From contig NZ_JBDFMD010000001.1 of assembly GCF_047238105.1 (NCBI RefSeq), positions 6,448,001 to 6,512,000 of the forward strand: a DNA stretch of 64,000 nucleotides. Direction: 5' to 3'. Source of the DNA: Paenibacillus_D sp047238105. Its GTDB lineage: Bacteria; Bacillota; Bacilli; Paenibacillales; Paenibacillaceae. Shown piece after piece: positions 43,627-52,678 of the stretch; position 1 is the stretch's first letter, and the number at the start of each line of letters is the position of its first letter. The notes beneath the pieces were generated by a model, which searched no databases, was not told the DNA's origin, and saw nothing but the letters and a program-made list of their open reading frames with translations. Both the position numbers and the translations under genes were made by a program.

Positions 43627-43715
43627 ACTTCTAGGATTCACCAGGATAACCGCCTTGGCAACATCGCATCCTACTACTGAAGCGAAGACCTTCAGCGAGA
43701 GGATGAGAATGAGAT

Positions 43716-43880
43716 ATGCGCAATTTTTCCTGGGGTTATTTTATGAAGACTGGCGATGTCGACGCATTTATGCTATACAAGGAAGCAGACGCGCTTGCTC
43801 TGTCTGAGGCGGAGCCGGGAGCAGCGGCAGACGAAGCTGCCGGAACCGATGGTATGGACGAGGCCAAGGCAGCCGAGTAA
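43716..43880 (+). CDS. yqzL: YqzL family protein
   Basis: A 54-residue frame beginning MRNFSWGYFMKTGDVDAFML, then YKEADAL. YqzL proteins open with this aromatic-rich N-terminus and sit between era and recO in Bacillus, as here. SD-like GAGAGGATGAG precedes ATG. The second half is an acidic Ala/Glu-rich tail longer than I expect for the family. Function is unknown. Confidence 0.88.
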   Translation: MRNFSWGYFMKTGDVDAFMLYKEADALALSEAEPGAAADEAAGTDGMDEAKAAE

Positions 43881-43925
43881 GTCCGCACGCTCTCCCGAAA
43901 GCGGCGAGATAGGGAGAGTACACAG

Positions 43926-44690
43926 ATGCTGTACCGCACGGAAGGCATTGTCATCCGCAGCATGCCATATGGCGAAGGCAATGCGATCATTACCATTTTG
44001 ACGAATACCCACGGCAAAGCGGGCATTATGGTGCGAGGCGCCAAGAAGCTCAAAAGTCGTCACGGCTCGCTGGCGCAGCCGTTCACCCATGGTGAATTTG
44101 TCTTCTTCAGGAAGAGCGGACTAGGTACGCTGAATCATGGCGAGATCATCGAATCCCACCATAAGCTCCGTGAGCGGTTGGAACTGTCCGCCTATGCCGC
44201 TTATGCGGCCGAGCTGTGCGACCGCGCACTTCAGGACGAAGAAGCAGGCGCATTCATATTCGAGCAGCTGCGGGCTTGCTTCTCCGCGCTTGAGGAAGGC
44301 AAGGACCCGCAGATCACGCTGCACCTGTTCGAGATGAAGATCATCCAGCTGGCCGGGTACGCTCCCCAGATGGACTGCTGCCTCCATTGCGGCCGCGAGG
44401 ACGGTACCTTCAGCTTCAGCGCTCGCCTGGGCGGTATTCTATGTCACAGATGCCGGAGCATGGACACCTTTGCTCTGAAGCCTGGAGATGGCGCGCTTAA
44501 GCTGCTGCGGATGTTCAAGCAGCTGGATCTGCGCAGGCTGGGCAGCGTCCAGGTCAGCGCGGAGACCAAAGCCGAGCTGCGGACATGCATGCGCAGCATG
44601 CTGGACGCCCACTTGCCGCTGAACCTCAAGTCAAGGGATTTTCTCGACCAAATGGAGCCTTTATTTCAGAATGAGGCCGGAGACGAATAG
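43926..44690 (+). CDS. recO: DNA repair protein RecO
   Basis: 254 residues. The N-terminal OB-fold (LYRTEGIVIRSMPYGEGNAIITILT, then GAKKLKSRHGSLAQPFTHGEFVFF) precedes a helical domain with a four-Cys zinc site (CCLHCGRE, then CHRC). It loads RecA in the RecFOR pathway. SD GGGAGAG. It ends about 75 bases before the glyQS promoter. Confidence 0.96.
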   Translation: MLYRTEGIVIRSMPYGEGNAIITILTNTHGKAGIMVRGAKKLKSRHGSLAQPFTHGEFVFFRKSGLGTLNHGEIIESHHKLRERLELSAYAAYAAELCDRALQDEEAGAFIFEQLRACFSALEEGKDPQITLHLFEMKIIQLAGYAPQMDCCLHCGREDGTFSFSARLGGILCHRCRSMDTFALKPGDGALKLLRMFKQLDLRRLGSVQVSAETKAELRTCMRSMLDAHLPLNLKSRDFLDQMEPLFQNEAGDE

Positions 44691-44710
44691 ATTGGTCCAG
44701 AAATAAACGC

Positions 44711-44735
44711 AAGCCCCCTCTCCCTGCAGCGGCCA
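44711..44735 (+). repeat. 3' remnant of the structured repeat
   Basis: AAGCCCCCTCTCCCTGCAGC, then GGCCA, closely matches 29893-29917 of the IS copy (AAGCCCCCTCTTCCCGCAGC, then GACCA). Only the 3' strand of P1 and its tail survive; the 5' part would overlap recO and is absent. Confidence 0.55.
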
Positions 44736-44763
44736 AAGAAGCATTATTTCAAGCTCGAGCTAG

Positions 44764-44792
44764 TTGACTTGCGGCATCAACCCTGATATGAT
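44764..44792 (+). promoter_or_regulatory. Promoter of the glyQS T-box transcript
   Basis: TTGACT (44764-44769) and TATGAT (44787-44792) with a 17-bp spacer lie about 50 bases before the T-box. Confidence 0.7.
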
Positions 44793-44844
44793 AAATCATT
44801 ATGATAATCGGGAATCTCCCAAGGCGATTCCTGTCGGATGATGA

Positions 44845-45044
44845 TGGAGAGAGTAATTGAATCTGACCTCTATCAGCGAGCCGGGGACGGTGCAAGCCCG
44901 GAGGGGAACGGTTCAGTGAAGGGCACTCCGGAGTGCGAGGCAGTACATGAAAGCGGGTCCGCCGGCGAGCGGGCCAAGTAGGGTGGAACCGCGGGTAAAT
45001 TCCCGTCCCTACGTCTGTGACAGACGTAGGGACGGGATTTTTTG
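44845..45044 (+). promoter_or_regulatory. T-box riboswitch (glycine), glyQS leader
   Basis: The stem I distal loop GACGGTGCAAGCC is followed by the specifier context GTGAAGGGCACTCC, with GGC (a Gly codon) at 44922-44924. The canonical T-box AGGGTGGAACCGCGGG is at 44980-44995. The terminator CCCGTCCCTACGTCTG (45002-45017) pairs with CAGACGTAGGGACGGG and is followed by TTTTTT. Uncharged tRNA-Gly would stabilise the antiterminator and switch on glyQS. This explains the 400-base gap after recO. Confidence 0.93.
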
Positions 45045-45099
45045 GCATGTCTAAGCCGCCTCCATGTCTGCGATTACTATGAGTCAGGAGTGAGCACGG

Positions 45100-45987
45100 A
45101 TGAATGTTCAAAACATGATCCTCACGCTGCAGCAGTTCTGGGCAGAACAAAATTGTCTCCTTATGCAGCCGTACGACGTAGAAAAGGGAGCGGGGACGAT
45201 GAATCCCATGACTTTCCTGCGATCGATCGGACCGGAGCCTTGGAATGTCGCCTATGTCGAGCCTTCCCGGCGTCCGGCGGACGGCCGCTATGGCGAGAAT
45301 CCAAACCGGCTGTATCAGCACCATCAGTTCCAGGTCATCCTCAAGCCGTCCCCGGACGACATCCAGGAGTTGTATCTGGAAAGTCTGCGGCAGCTCGGCA
45401 TCGATCCCCGTCATCACGATATCCGTTTCGTCGAGGATAACTGGGAATCGCCGACGCTCGGAGCCTGGGGACTCGGCTGGGAGGTATGGCTGGACGGCAT
45501 GGAGATCACGCAGTTTACGTACTTCCAGCAGGTGGGCGGTATCGATGCCGTTCCGGTAGCTGTCGAGATTACCTATGGCATGGAGCGGCTGGCATCGTAT
45601 ATTCAGGACAAAGAGAATGTTTTCGAGCTGGAGTGGGTGAACGGAGTAACGTACGGCAACGTCTTCAAACAGCCGGAGTACGAGCATTCCAAATATACGT
45701 TTGAACTGGCTGATGCGTCCATGCTCTTCTCGTTGTTCGCCAAGTATGAGGAAGAAGCGAGACGGGCGTTGGCGGAGAGCCTCGTATTCCCGGCTTACGA
45801 CTACGTGCTCAAATGCTCCCATACGTTCAATCTGCTCGATGCCCGCGGCGCCATCAGCGTGACGGAGCGGACCGGCTATATTACCCGCGTGCGCAATCTG
45901 GCGCGCCAGTGTGCGGCGACGTATCTGGAGGAACGCGAGAAGCTCGGCTTCCCGCTGCTTAAGAAGGAGGCGACACCCCATGAGTAG
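45100..45987 (+). CDS. glyQ: Glycine--tRNA ligase alpha subunit
   Basis: 295 residues. MILTLQQFWAEQNCLLMQPYD, then EKGAGTMNPMTFLR, and EPSRRPADGRYGENPNR are invariant in GlyQ, the catalytic subunit of the bacterial alpha2beta2 glycyl-tRNA synthetase. WLDGMEITQFTYFQQVGG carries the amino-acid binding site. It overlaps glyS by 8 bases. Confidence 0.98.
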   Translation: MNVQNMILTLQQFWAEQNCLLMQPYDVEKGAGTMNPMTFLRSIGPEPWNVAYVEPSRRPADGRYGENPNRLYQHHQFQVILKPSPDDIQELYLESLRQLGIDPRHHDIRFVEDNWESPTLGAWGLGWEVWLDGMEITQFTYFQQVGGIDAVPVAVEITYGMERLASYIQDKENVFELEWVNGVTYGNVFKQPEYEHSKYTFELADASMLFSLFAKYEEEARRALAESLVFPAYDYVLKCSHTFNLLDARGAISVTERTGYITRVRNLARQCAATYLEEREKLGFPLLKKEATPHE

Positions 45988-48061
45988 ACATGTGCTGATG
46001 GAGATCGGCATGGAAGAAGTGCCGGCGCGGTTCGTGCGCGGAGCGATGAATCAGTTGCAGGAGCGGGTTGTCAAATGGCTGGCCGAAGCCCGGATCGGTC
46101 ACGGTGCGGTCCATACCTACGCGACGCCGCGGCGTATTGCCCTGGTCATCGAAGACGTGGCCGAGAAGCAATCGGATATCCATGAGGAAGTGAAGGGACC
46201 CTCGCGCAAGATCGCACTGGATAGTGAAGGCAACTGGAGCAAAGCGGCGCTTGGGTTTGCCCGTAGTCAGGGCGTGGAACCGGATCAGCTGTTTATGAAA
46301 GAGCTGCAAGGTGTAGAGTATGTTTATGCCAACAAAAGCAGCCTTGGCCAAGAAACGTCGTCCGTGCTCTCCGAGGGCCTGCGGCAGCAAATCGTAGCTA
46401 TGACGTTTCCCAAAAATATGCGCTGGGGCTCCCAGGAGCTCCGTTTCGTACGGCCGATCCGCTGGCTCATTGCGCTGCAGGGCTCAGAGATCATCCCGCT
46501 GGAGATCGCAGGTGTCGTGAGCGGAAATGTGTCGCAAGGCCACCGTTTCCTCGGAAGTACGGTCACCATCGATACGGCAGAGAGCTATGTTGATCGGCTG
46601 CGCGAGCAGCACGTGATCGTAGACGCTCGTGAGCGCGAAGAGATCATCATGAAACAGCTCGAGACGATGGGAACCGAACACGGCTGGGATATCGCCGTCA
46701 AGGAAGATCTGCTCGAAGAGATCGTCTTCCTGGTGGAGTATCCAACCGCGCTGCACGGCAGCTTTGACCCGTCGTTTCTGGAGATTCCCAAGGATGTGCT
46801 GATCACGTCGATGCGGGAGCATCAACGCTACTTCCCGGTATTGGATACTAAGGGCGAGCTGCTGCCGTACTTCGTGACGGTCCGCAACGGCGATGCGACG
46901 TCTATCGAGCAGGTGGCCAAAGGCAATGAGAAAGTATTGCGTGCCCGGTTGTCCGATGCCAAGTTCTTCTATGCAGAGGATCAGAAGCTGACGATTGAAT
47001 CGGCGCTTGCCAAGCTGGAGTCGATCGTCTACCATGAGGAGCTTGGTACGACGGCCGAGAAGGTCGGCAGGATCCGCGAGGTTGCCCGTCGGCTGCATGA
47101 GAAGCTCAAGCTGAGCGGGGAAGAGGCGGCTGCTATCGATCGCGCTGCACAGATCGCCAAGTTTGACCTCGTGACCCAGATGGTCTATGAGTTCCCTGAG
47201 CTGCAGGGCATCATGGGCGAAGATTATGCCCGCAAAGCCGGCGAGTCCGAGGCCGTGTCCCGGGCGGTATTCGAGCATTACCAGCCTCGCTTCGCAGGGG
47301 AACAGGCGCCGGCTTCGGTACCGGGGGCGATCGTCGCCTTGGCGGACAAGATCGATACGATCGTCGGCTGCTTCTCGATCGGCATCATCCCCACGGGCTC
47401 GCAGGACCCGTACGCCCTGCGCAGACAGGCTGCAGGCGTGGTTCAGATTATGATCACGCACGGGTTCGAGCTGCTGCTAGGCGAGCTGTTCGATATCGCC
47501 CTGGATGTGCATGAGGCACGCGGACTGAAGCGGAACCGCGAGGAGGTGCGGGCGGAGCTGGCCGATTTCTTCGCGCTGCGGGTGAAGAATCTGCTGGGCG
47601 AGCATGGGATTCGCTACGATATCATCGATGCTGTCATGGCCTCGGGCTTCGACAATCTCCGGATGACCGTAGAGCGCGCTTCCGCACTGTTCGCTGCTGC
47701 AAGCGGCGAAGAGAAGGACAACTTCAAGCTTGCCGTCGATGCGCTCAACCGCGTCATGAATCTGGCCGCCAAAGCAGAACAAGCAGCGGTCGATCCGGCG
47801 CTCTTCTCCGAAGCTGTCGAGAACGAGCTGTATGAGCGATGGCAGCATGCGCATCCGCAAGTCGCCGCAGCGCTTGCTGCCGGTGATGCCGCAGAGGCCA
47901 TCAGCCGCTTGGCGGCGCTGCGCGAGCCGATCACGGCCTACTTTGACAAGGTGATGGTCATGGCAGAGGATCCGGCGATCCGGGCGAATCGTCTTGGCCA
48001 GCTTGCGGATATGGCGGCGGGCATCCGGCCGATCGCGAATTTCGACAAGATCGTCTGGTAG
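45980..48061 (+). CDS. glyS: Glycine--tRNA ligase beta subunit
   Basis: 693 residues. MEIGMEEVPARFVRGAMNQL, SMREHQRYFPV, GTTAEKVGRI and IDTIVGCFSIGIIPTGSQDPYALRRQA are the GlyS landmarks; the C-terminal part is an anticodon-binding DALR-like domain. It provides tRNA recognition for GlyQ. ATG 45980 has AAGGAGG upstream; the longer frame from 45911 overlaps glyQ without an SD. Confidence 0.98.
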   Translation: MSRHVLMEIGMEEVPARFVRGAMNQLQERVVKWLAEARIGHGAVHTYATPRRIALVIEDVAEKQSDIHEEVKGPSRKIALDSEGNWSKAALGFARSQGVEPDQLFMKELQGVEYVYANKSSLGQETSSVLSEGLRQQIVAMTFPKNMRWGSQELRFVRPIRWLIALQGSEIIPLEIAGVVSGNVSQGHRFLGSTVTIDTAESYVDRLREQHVIVDAREREEIIMKQLETMGTEHGWDIAVKEDLLEEIVFLVEYPTALHGSFDPSFLEIPKDVLITSMREHQRYFPVLDTKGELLPYFVTVRNGDATSIEQVAKGNEKVLRARLSDAKFFYAEDQKLTIESALAKLESIVYHEELGTTAEKVGRIREVARRLHEKLKLSGEEAAAIDRAAQIAKFDLVTQMVYEFPELQGIMGEDYARKAGESEAVSRAVFEHYQPRFAGEQAPASVPGAIVALADKIDTIVGCFSIGIIPTGSQDPYALRRQAAGVVQIMITHGFELLLGELFDIALDVHEARGLKRNREEVRAELADFFALRVKNLLGEHGIRYDIIDAVMASGFDNLRMTVERASALFAAASGEEKDNFKLAVDALNRVMNLAAKAEQAAVDPALFSEAVENELYERWQHAHPQVAAALAAGDAAEAISRLAALREPITAYFDKVMVMAEDPAIRANRLGQLADMAAGIRPIANFDKIVW

Positions 48062-48113
48062 GCCGGTACGCTCTGATTGACTCCGCAACAGAATCTGTCA
48101 GGAGGTGGTATGT

Positions 48114-48947
48114 GTGACTCTGGACCCGTTGACCTTGTTCCACAAAAATCCCGATGTCATCATCTATGTCGTCTCCGACTCGGCAGGCGATACCGGCGAA
48201 CTGGTTGTGAGAGCGGCTATCGCTCAGTTCCATCCCGTGCATTCGGAGATCCGCCGGGCTTCGTTCATCCAGGATGAATCCGCCGTCGAACGGATGGTCA
48301 AGCTGGCCAAAGAGAATCAGGCTATCGTGCTGTATACGCTGGTTATCCCGCACTTGCGCGAATATATCGCCCGCTTGTGCGAGGACTATGGCGTGATCGC
48401 CATCGATCTGCTGGGTACGCTGATCACCAGCATGGAGCAGCGCATCGGGCGCAGCGCCCGCAATGAACCCGGCTTAAACCATGTATTGGACGAAGACTAC
48501 TTCCGCAAGGTTGAAGCGGTGGAGTTTGCCGTCAAGTACGACGATGCGAAGGACACGAGCGGCGTACTCAAGGCGGACATCGTCCTGATCGGGGTGTCAC
48601 GCACATCCAAAACGCCGTTGTCGATGTACCTGGCTCACAAAAAATTCAAAGTAGCCAACGTACCGTTGGTACCGGAGATCAAACCGCCGGATGAGCTGTT
48701 CGGACTGCCTGTCGACAAAGTGATCGGACTGACGATCGGTACGCATTATCTCAATGTGATCCGCAAGGAGCGCCTGAAGGCGCTTGGTCTGCCGGACAGC
48801 GCATCCTATGCGACCAAAGAACGAATCGAGCGGGAACTGCAGTATGCCCAGGATATAATGAAGCAGATTGGCTGTAAAGTGATCGACGTATCCCACCGCG
48901 CCGTTGAAGAAACGGCCAGTCTTATCCTTGAGCACGTTCGGAATTGA
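48114..48947 (+). CDS. yqfL: Pyruvate, water/phosphate dikinase regulatory protein (PPSR family)
   Basis: 277 residues. IYVVSDSAGDTGELVVRAA at the N-terminus and the P-loop-like GVSRTSKTPLSMYLA identify the DUF299 kinase/pyrophosphorylase family. These proteins phosphorylate and dephosphorylate PpdK or PpsA. The GTG at 48114 is in frame with AGGAGGTGG correctly spaced; an out-of-frame ATG at 48110 lies just before it. Confidence 0.92.
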   Translation: MTLDPLTLFHKNPDVIIYVVSDSAGDTGELVVRAAIAQFHPVHSEIRRASFIQDESAVERMVKLAKENQAIVLYTLVIPHLREYIARLCEDYGVIAIDLLGTLITSMEQRIGRSARNEPGLNHVLDEDYFRKVEAVEFAVKYDDAKDTSGVLKADIVLIGVSRTSKTPLSMYLAHKKFKVANVPLVPEIKPPDELFGLPVDKVIGLTIGTHYLNVIRKERLKALGLPDSASYATKERIERELQYAQDIMKQIGCKVIDVSHRAVEETASLILEHVRN

Positions 48948-49026
48948 GAGGTTTTTCGACGAAAAAAAGTGAAATCCTCATTTCGCTTAGGAATCAGGCA
49001 GGATTTTAAGTTCAGGCAGCGTATAT

Positions 49027-49032
49027 TATAAT
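49027..49032 (+). promoter_or_regulatory. Possible -10 box before the yqxD-dnaG-sigA group
   Basis: TATAAT at 49027-49032, with only a weak TTTAAG-like -35 at 49005. It lies 58 bases before the first YqxD codon and could drive the macromolecular-synthesis genes. Confidence 0.4.
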
Positions 49033-49084
49033 ACGGAAGTTTACGAGGATGCGGTGATGCACTATCGAACATGAGGGGCCGACC

Positions 49085-49534
49085 ATTGTTGTCGATGCCG
49101 ACGCCTGTCCGGTCAAAGCGGAGATTGCCCAGACGGCGCGGAGGTTCTCCGTACCCGTGCTGCTGGTTGCTTCCTACGATCACAGACTGCAAGCCGAAGA
49201 AGGAGTTGACGTCGTGCAGGTGGACCGGAGCAGTCAGTCCGTCGATCTGTATATCGCCAACCACATCCGGCGGGGCGATATCGTGATCACCCAGGACTTT
49301 GGGCTGGCGACGATATCACTGGCCAAGGGAGCGACGGTGCTGTCGAATCGTGGGCAGCGGTATGATGACGCAACGATTGACTTCCTGATGGAGCGCAGGC
49401 ACGAGACGGCCAAGATCAGAAGAGGCGGCGGCAGATCGAAGGGACCGCGAGCGATGTCGAACGAGGATCGGATTCGTTTTCAACAAAAGCTGACAAAAGT
49501 TTTGCAAAAGCGGCAGGAGATCAACGAGCCATAG
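49085..49534 (+). CDS. yqxD: YaiI/YqxD family protein (DUF188), start codon uncertain
   Basis: At least 149 residues. VVDADACPVKAEIAQTA, VNVV-like VDVVQVDRSSQSVDLYIANHI, GDIVITQDFGLATISLAKGA and NRGQRY match the PIN-like DUF188 family. No ATG/GTG/TTG is in frame before DADACP. The only candidates are ATT at 49085, with GAGGGG 6 bases upstream, or ATC 49064, and an in-frame TGA stands at 49055. ATG 49071 would be in frame if the G-run at 49075-49078 had one more G, giving MRGPTIVVDADACP. So either a rare ATT start or a one-base deletion. It lies between yqfL and dnaG as in Bacillus. Confidence 0.8.
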   Translation: MVVDADACPVKAEIAQTARRFSVPVLLVASYDHRLQAEEGVDVVQVDRSSQSVDLYIANHIRRGDIVITQDFGLATISLAKGATVLSNRGQRYDDATIDFLMERRHETAKIRRGGGRSKGPRAMSNEDRIRFQQKLTKVLQKRQEINEP

Positions 49535-49576
49535 CGAATAGTTATCTACGTGTTCCAAGGATGAAGGTGATCAAGC

Positions 49577-51415
49577 ATGTCTTACGGTAAGATTCCAGAA
49601 GCAGTCATCGAAGAGATCCTTAAGCAGCACGACATTGTGGAAACAGTAGGAAAGTATGTTCATCTGTCCAAGAAGGGCAAATATATGACCGGTCTCTGCC
49701 CCTTTCATTCCGAGAAAACGCCGTCCTTCACCGTTACTCCCGAGAAGCAGATTTTCTATTGTTACGGCTGTGGCCAGGGCGGCGATGTCATCAAGTTCGT
49801 AGCGGAGATGGAGGGCTACTCTTTTCCGGAAGCGGTCACGGCGATGGCAGAGGAAGCAGGCATGCCGATCAGCTGGTCGCAAATCCCAGCCCAGCCGACC
49901 GAGCAGCAGCAGGAACGGGAAAAGCTGCTGGTCGCGCATGACTTCGCGGCAAGGTTCTACCATCATCTCCTGAAGAATACGGAGTTCGGACAGCCCGCGA
50001 TGGCCTATCTGCGGGAGCGGGGACTGACGGACAAGCTGATCGACCAGTTTATGCTCGGATATGCGCCCGCGCGCTGGGACACGCTGCTGAACTTCTTGAC
50101 CAAACGTGAGTATGATCTTGCACTGATGGAAAAAGGCGGGCTGCTATCCGCCAAGCAGGACGGCAGCGGCTTCGTCGATCGGTTTCGGGATCGGATCATG
50201 TTCCCGCTATGGGACAAGCGGGGCAAAGTCATTGCGTTCGCAGGTCGCAGCAACGGCGATGCCCAGCCCAAGTATCTCAACTCCCCGGAGACCCTGCTCT
50301 TCAATAAAGGGAGGAGCCTGTACCACTTCCATGCGGCCAGGCCCGAGATCCGCAAGTCCGGACGGATGGTGTTGTTCGAAGGCTATATGGATGTGATCAA
50401 AGCCTGGAGCGCCGGCGTCCACAATGGCGTCGCGACGATGGGGACGGCGCTGACGGACGAGCATGTCGAGCTGATCCGCCGGAATGCCTCCGAAATCGTC
50501 ATCTGCTACGACGGGGACGGGGCAGGTCAGGCGGCGGCGCTCAAGACGATCCCGATGTTCGCCAAGGCAAGGGTGAATGCCAGCGTGGCGGTGCTTCCCC
50601 AGGGGCTCGATCCGGATGATTATATCACCACTAAAGGGCCGGAGACTTTCATCCGGGATGTGATGTCCCACACCGTATCGACGATGAAATTTAGACTACT
50701 ATATTTGCGGAAAAACCATATACTGCTAGAAGAAGAGGGCCGCAAAAATTATGTCATGGCTGCAGTGAATCTGATCGCCGAACTGGAATCGGCCGTGGAG
50801 AAGGAGTTTTATCTGAAGGAGCTCGCCACCGAATTCGGATTTTCGCTCGAAACGCTGAAACATCAATGCAATCAAATCCAGCTGCAGCGCCAAAAAAACA
50901 GGAACAACGGGGATAATAACGAAATTCCGTGGAATAATGGTATGAATGAAAAACCGCGCTCATCCCGTACGCGCACCGTACTCCCCGCTTATCAAAAGGC
51001 GGAGCGGCACCTGCTGTACACGATGATGCACGATGCGGAAGTGGCCGGGATGGTCTATGACCGGCTGGGAGATACTTTCATTGTAGAGGATCATGCAGCG
51101 CTGGCTGCTTACTTATATGCTTACTATGGGCAGGGCAACGATCCGGATATCAGCCGATTCATGAGTACACTGCAGGATGACCGGCTGGAGCGCATTGCCA
51201 GCTCCATCCTGATGACCGACGATTATTCACCGTTTGGACCGGATCTGATGGAAGCATATATTCATGCGATACAAAAAGAGATTAGACACAGAGAGTTACA
51301 TCAGCGCAAGGAAGAATGGGTGCGCGCCGAGCGAGCCGGCGATCCTGTTCAGGCAGCACAAATCTTGATTGAGATTAATGCCCTAGAAAGACAGCTAAAG
51401 GATGGATTAGGATGA
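49577..51415 (+). CDS. dnaG: DNA primase
   Basis: 612 residues. The N-terminal CHC2 zinc ribbon (LCPFHSEKTPSF, then FYCYGCGQGGDVI) is followed by the RNA-polymerase core with TOPRIM motifs (MVLFEGYMDVIKAWSAG, VICYDGDGAGQAAALK). A C-terminal DnaB-interacting helical domain ends it. It synthesises RNA primers at the replication fork. SD AAGGTGAT precedes ATG. sigA follows 28 bases downstream. Confidence 0.97.
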   Translation: MSYGKIPEAVIEEILKQHDIVETVGKYVHLSKKGKYMTGLCPFHSEKTPSFTVTPEKQIFYCYGCGQGGDVIKFVAEMEGYSFPEAVTAMAEEAGMPISWSQIPAQPTEQQQEREKLLVAHDFAARFYHHLLKNTEFGQPAMAYLRERGLTDKLIDQFMLGYAPARWDTLLNFLTKREYDLALMEKGGLLSAKQDGSGFVDRFRDRIMFPLWDKRGKVIAFAGRSNGDAQPKYLNSPETLLFNKGRSLYHFHAARPEIRKSGRMVLFEGYMDVIKAWSAGVHNGVATMGTALTDEHVELIRRNASEIVICYDGDGAGQAAALKTIPMFAKARVNASVAVLPQGLDPDDYITTKGPETFIRDVMSHTVSTMKFRLLYLRKNHILLEEEGRKNYVMAAVNLIAELESAVEKEFYLKELATEFGFSLETLKHQCNQIQLQRQKNRNNGDNNEIPWNNGMNEKPRSSRTRTVLPAYQKAERHLLYTMMHDAEVAGMVYDRLGDTFIVEDHAALAAYLYAYYGQGNDPDISRFMSTLQDDRLERIASSILMTDDYSPFGPDLMEAYIHAIQKEIRHRELHQRKEEWVRAERAGDPVQAAQILIEINALERQLKDGLG

Positions 51416-51443
51416 ACGTTTCTAGGGAGGAGGGAGTCGGAAT

Positions 51444-52571
51444 ATGGCGAATGATCAACATACTGAACTAGAAACAGAACAGAAGCTGGAGCTGGTCAAG
51501 GATCAGCTGATCGAACAGGGCAAAAAGAGATCGGCTTTGTCATACAAAGAGATTATGGAGAAGCTGGCCCCTTTTGAACAGGATCCGGAGCAGATCGACG
51601 AGTTTTTCGAGCAGCTCGACGATATGGGGATCGAAGTCACCAATGAGCGAGAGGAAGAGCTGCCGCTCGGCGCCCGCGAGGATCATGAGCGTGAGCATGA
51701 TGATTTCAGCTTCGATGACGATCTGGCGCTTCCTCCCGGCATTAAGATCAATGACCCGGTACGCATGTATCTAAAAGAAATCGGCCGCGTTCCCCTGCTC
51801 TCCGCCGATGACGAAGTCGAGCTCGCGAAGCGGATTGAGAAGGGGGACGAAGAAGCGAAACGCCGTCTGGCGGAAGCCAATCTCCGTCTCGTCGTCAGTA
51901 TAGCCAAGCGATATGTCGGCCGAGGCATGCTGTTCCTGGACCTTATCCAGGAAGGTAATATGGGCTTGATCAAAGCGGTCGAGAAATTCGACCATGATAA
52001 AGGCTTCAAATTCAGTACCTATGCAACCTGGTGGATTCGTCAGGCGATTACCCGCGCGATCGCGGATCAGGCCCGGACGATCAGGATCCCGGTGCACATG
52101 GTGGAGACGATCAACAAGCTGATCCGGGTATCCAGGCAGCTCCTACAAGAGCTCGGGCGCGAACCCACGCCGGAGGAGATCGCTGCAGAGATGGATCTGA
52201 GCACGGACAAGGTCAGAGAGATTATGAAGATCGCTCAGGAGCCGGTATCGCTTGAGACGCCGATCGGCGAAGAGGACGACTCACATCTTGGGGATTTCAT
52301 CGAGGATCAGGAAGCTCTGGCCCCTGCGGACGCGGCAGCCTACGAGCTGCTCAAAGAGCAGTTGGAGGATGTGCTTGATACCTTGACCGAACGTGAAGAA
52401 AATGTATTGCGACTGCGCTTTGGTCTTGACGACGGACGCACCCGCACATTGGAGGAAGTCGGCAAAGTATTCGGCGTCACCCGTGAAAGAATCCGGCAGA
52501 TCGAAGCCAAAGCGCTCCGGAAGCTCCGCCATCCGAGCCGCAGCAAACGGTTGAAGGATTTTCTCGAGTAA
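51444..52571 (+). CDS. sigA: RNA polymerase sigma factor RpoD (SigA)
   Basis: 375 residues. An N-terminal region 1.1-like domain is followed by an acidic linker. Region 1.2 (DPVRMYLKEIGRVPLL), region 2 (LRLVVSIAKRYVGRGMLFLDL and KFSTYATWWIRQAITRAIAD), region 3, and region 4 (RLRFGLDDGRTRTLEEVGKVF, then RERIRQIEAKALRKLRHPS) are all present. It is the housekeeping sigma factor. It ends at a terminator, closing the dnaG-sigA unit. Confidence 0.98.
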   Translation: MANDQHTELETEQKLELVKDQLIEQGKKRSALSYKEIMEKLAPFEQDPEQIDEFFEQLDDMGIEVTNEREEELPLGAREDHEREHDDFSFDDDLALPPGIKINDPVRMYLKEIGRVPLLSADDEVELAKRIEKGDEEAKRRLAEANLRLVVSIAKRYVGRGMLFLDLIQEGNMGLIKAVEKFDHDKGFKFSTYATWWIRQAITRAIADQARTIRIPVHMVETINKLIRVSRQLLQELGREPTPEEIAAEMDLSTDKVREIMKIAQEPVSLETPIGEEDDSHLGDFIEDQEALAPADAAAYELLKEQLEDVLDTLTEREENVLRLRFGLDDGRTRTLEEVGKVFGVTRERIRQIEAKALRKLRHPSRSKRLKDFLE

Positions 52572-52578
52572 GCATTCG

Positions 52579-52611
52579 GACCTTCCTGCAGGTGCAGTAA
52601 GGTCTTTTTTC
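52579..52611 (+). terminator. Rho-independent terminator after sigA
   Basis: GACCTT-C-CTGC (52579-52589) pairs with GCAG-T-AAGGTC around AGGT, followed by TTTTTT. Confidence 0.88.
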
Positions 52612-52678
52612 TTAAAAAAGCAAGCTCAAACAACCTCTAAAAATACTTAGGGCTCTGGAAGGGAACGGAGAAGAAAAG

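Noticed and set aside
43535..43807. 90-codon frame between era and recO
   Set aside because: It crosses the structured repeat and is out of frame with the YqzL protein, which has family similarity.
44700..45099. tRNA gene search in the gap before glyQ
   Set aside because: The tRNA-like conserved segments belong to the T-box leader; no cloverleaf could be drawn.
49071..49286. 71-codon frame from the ATG at 49071
   Set aside because: It is the wrong frame for the conserved DADACP protein; it matters only as evidence that a base may be missing.
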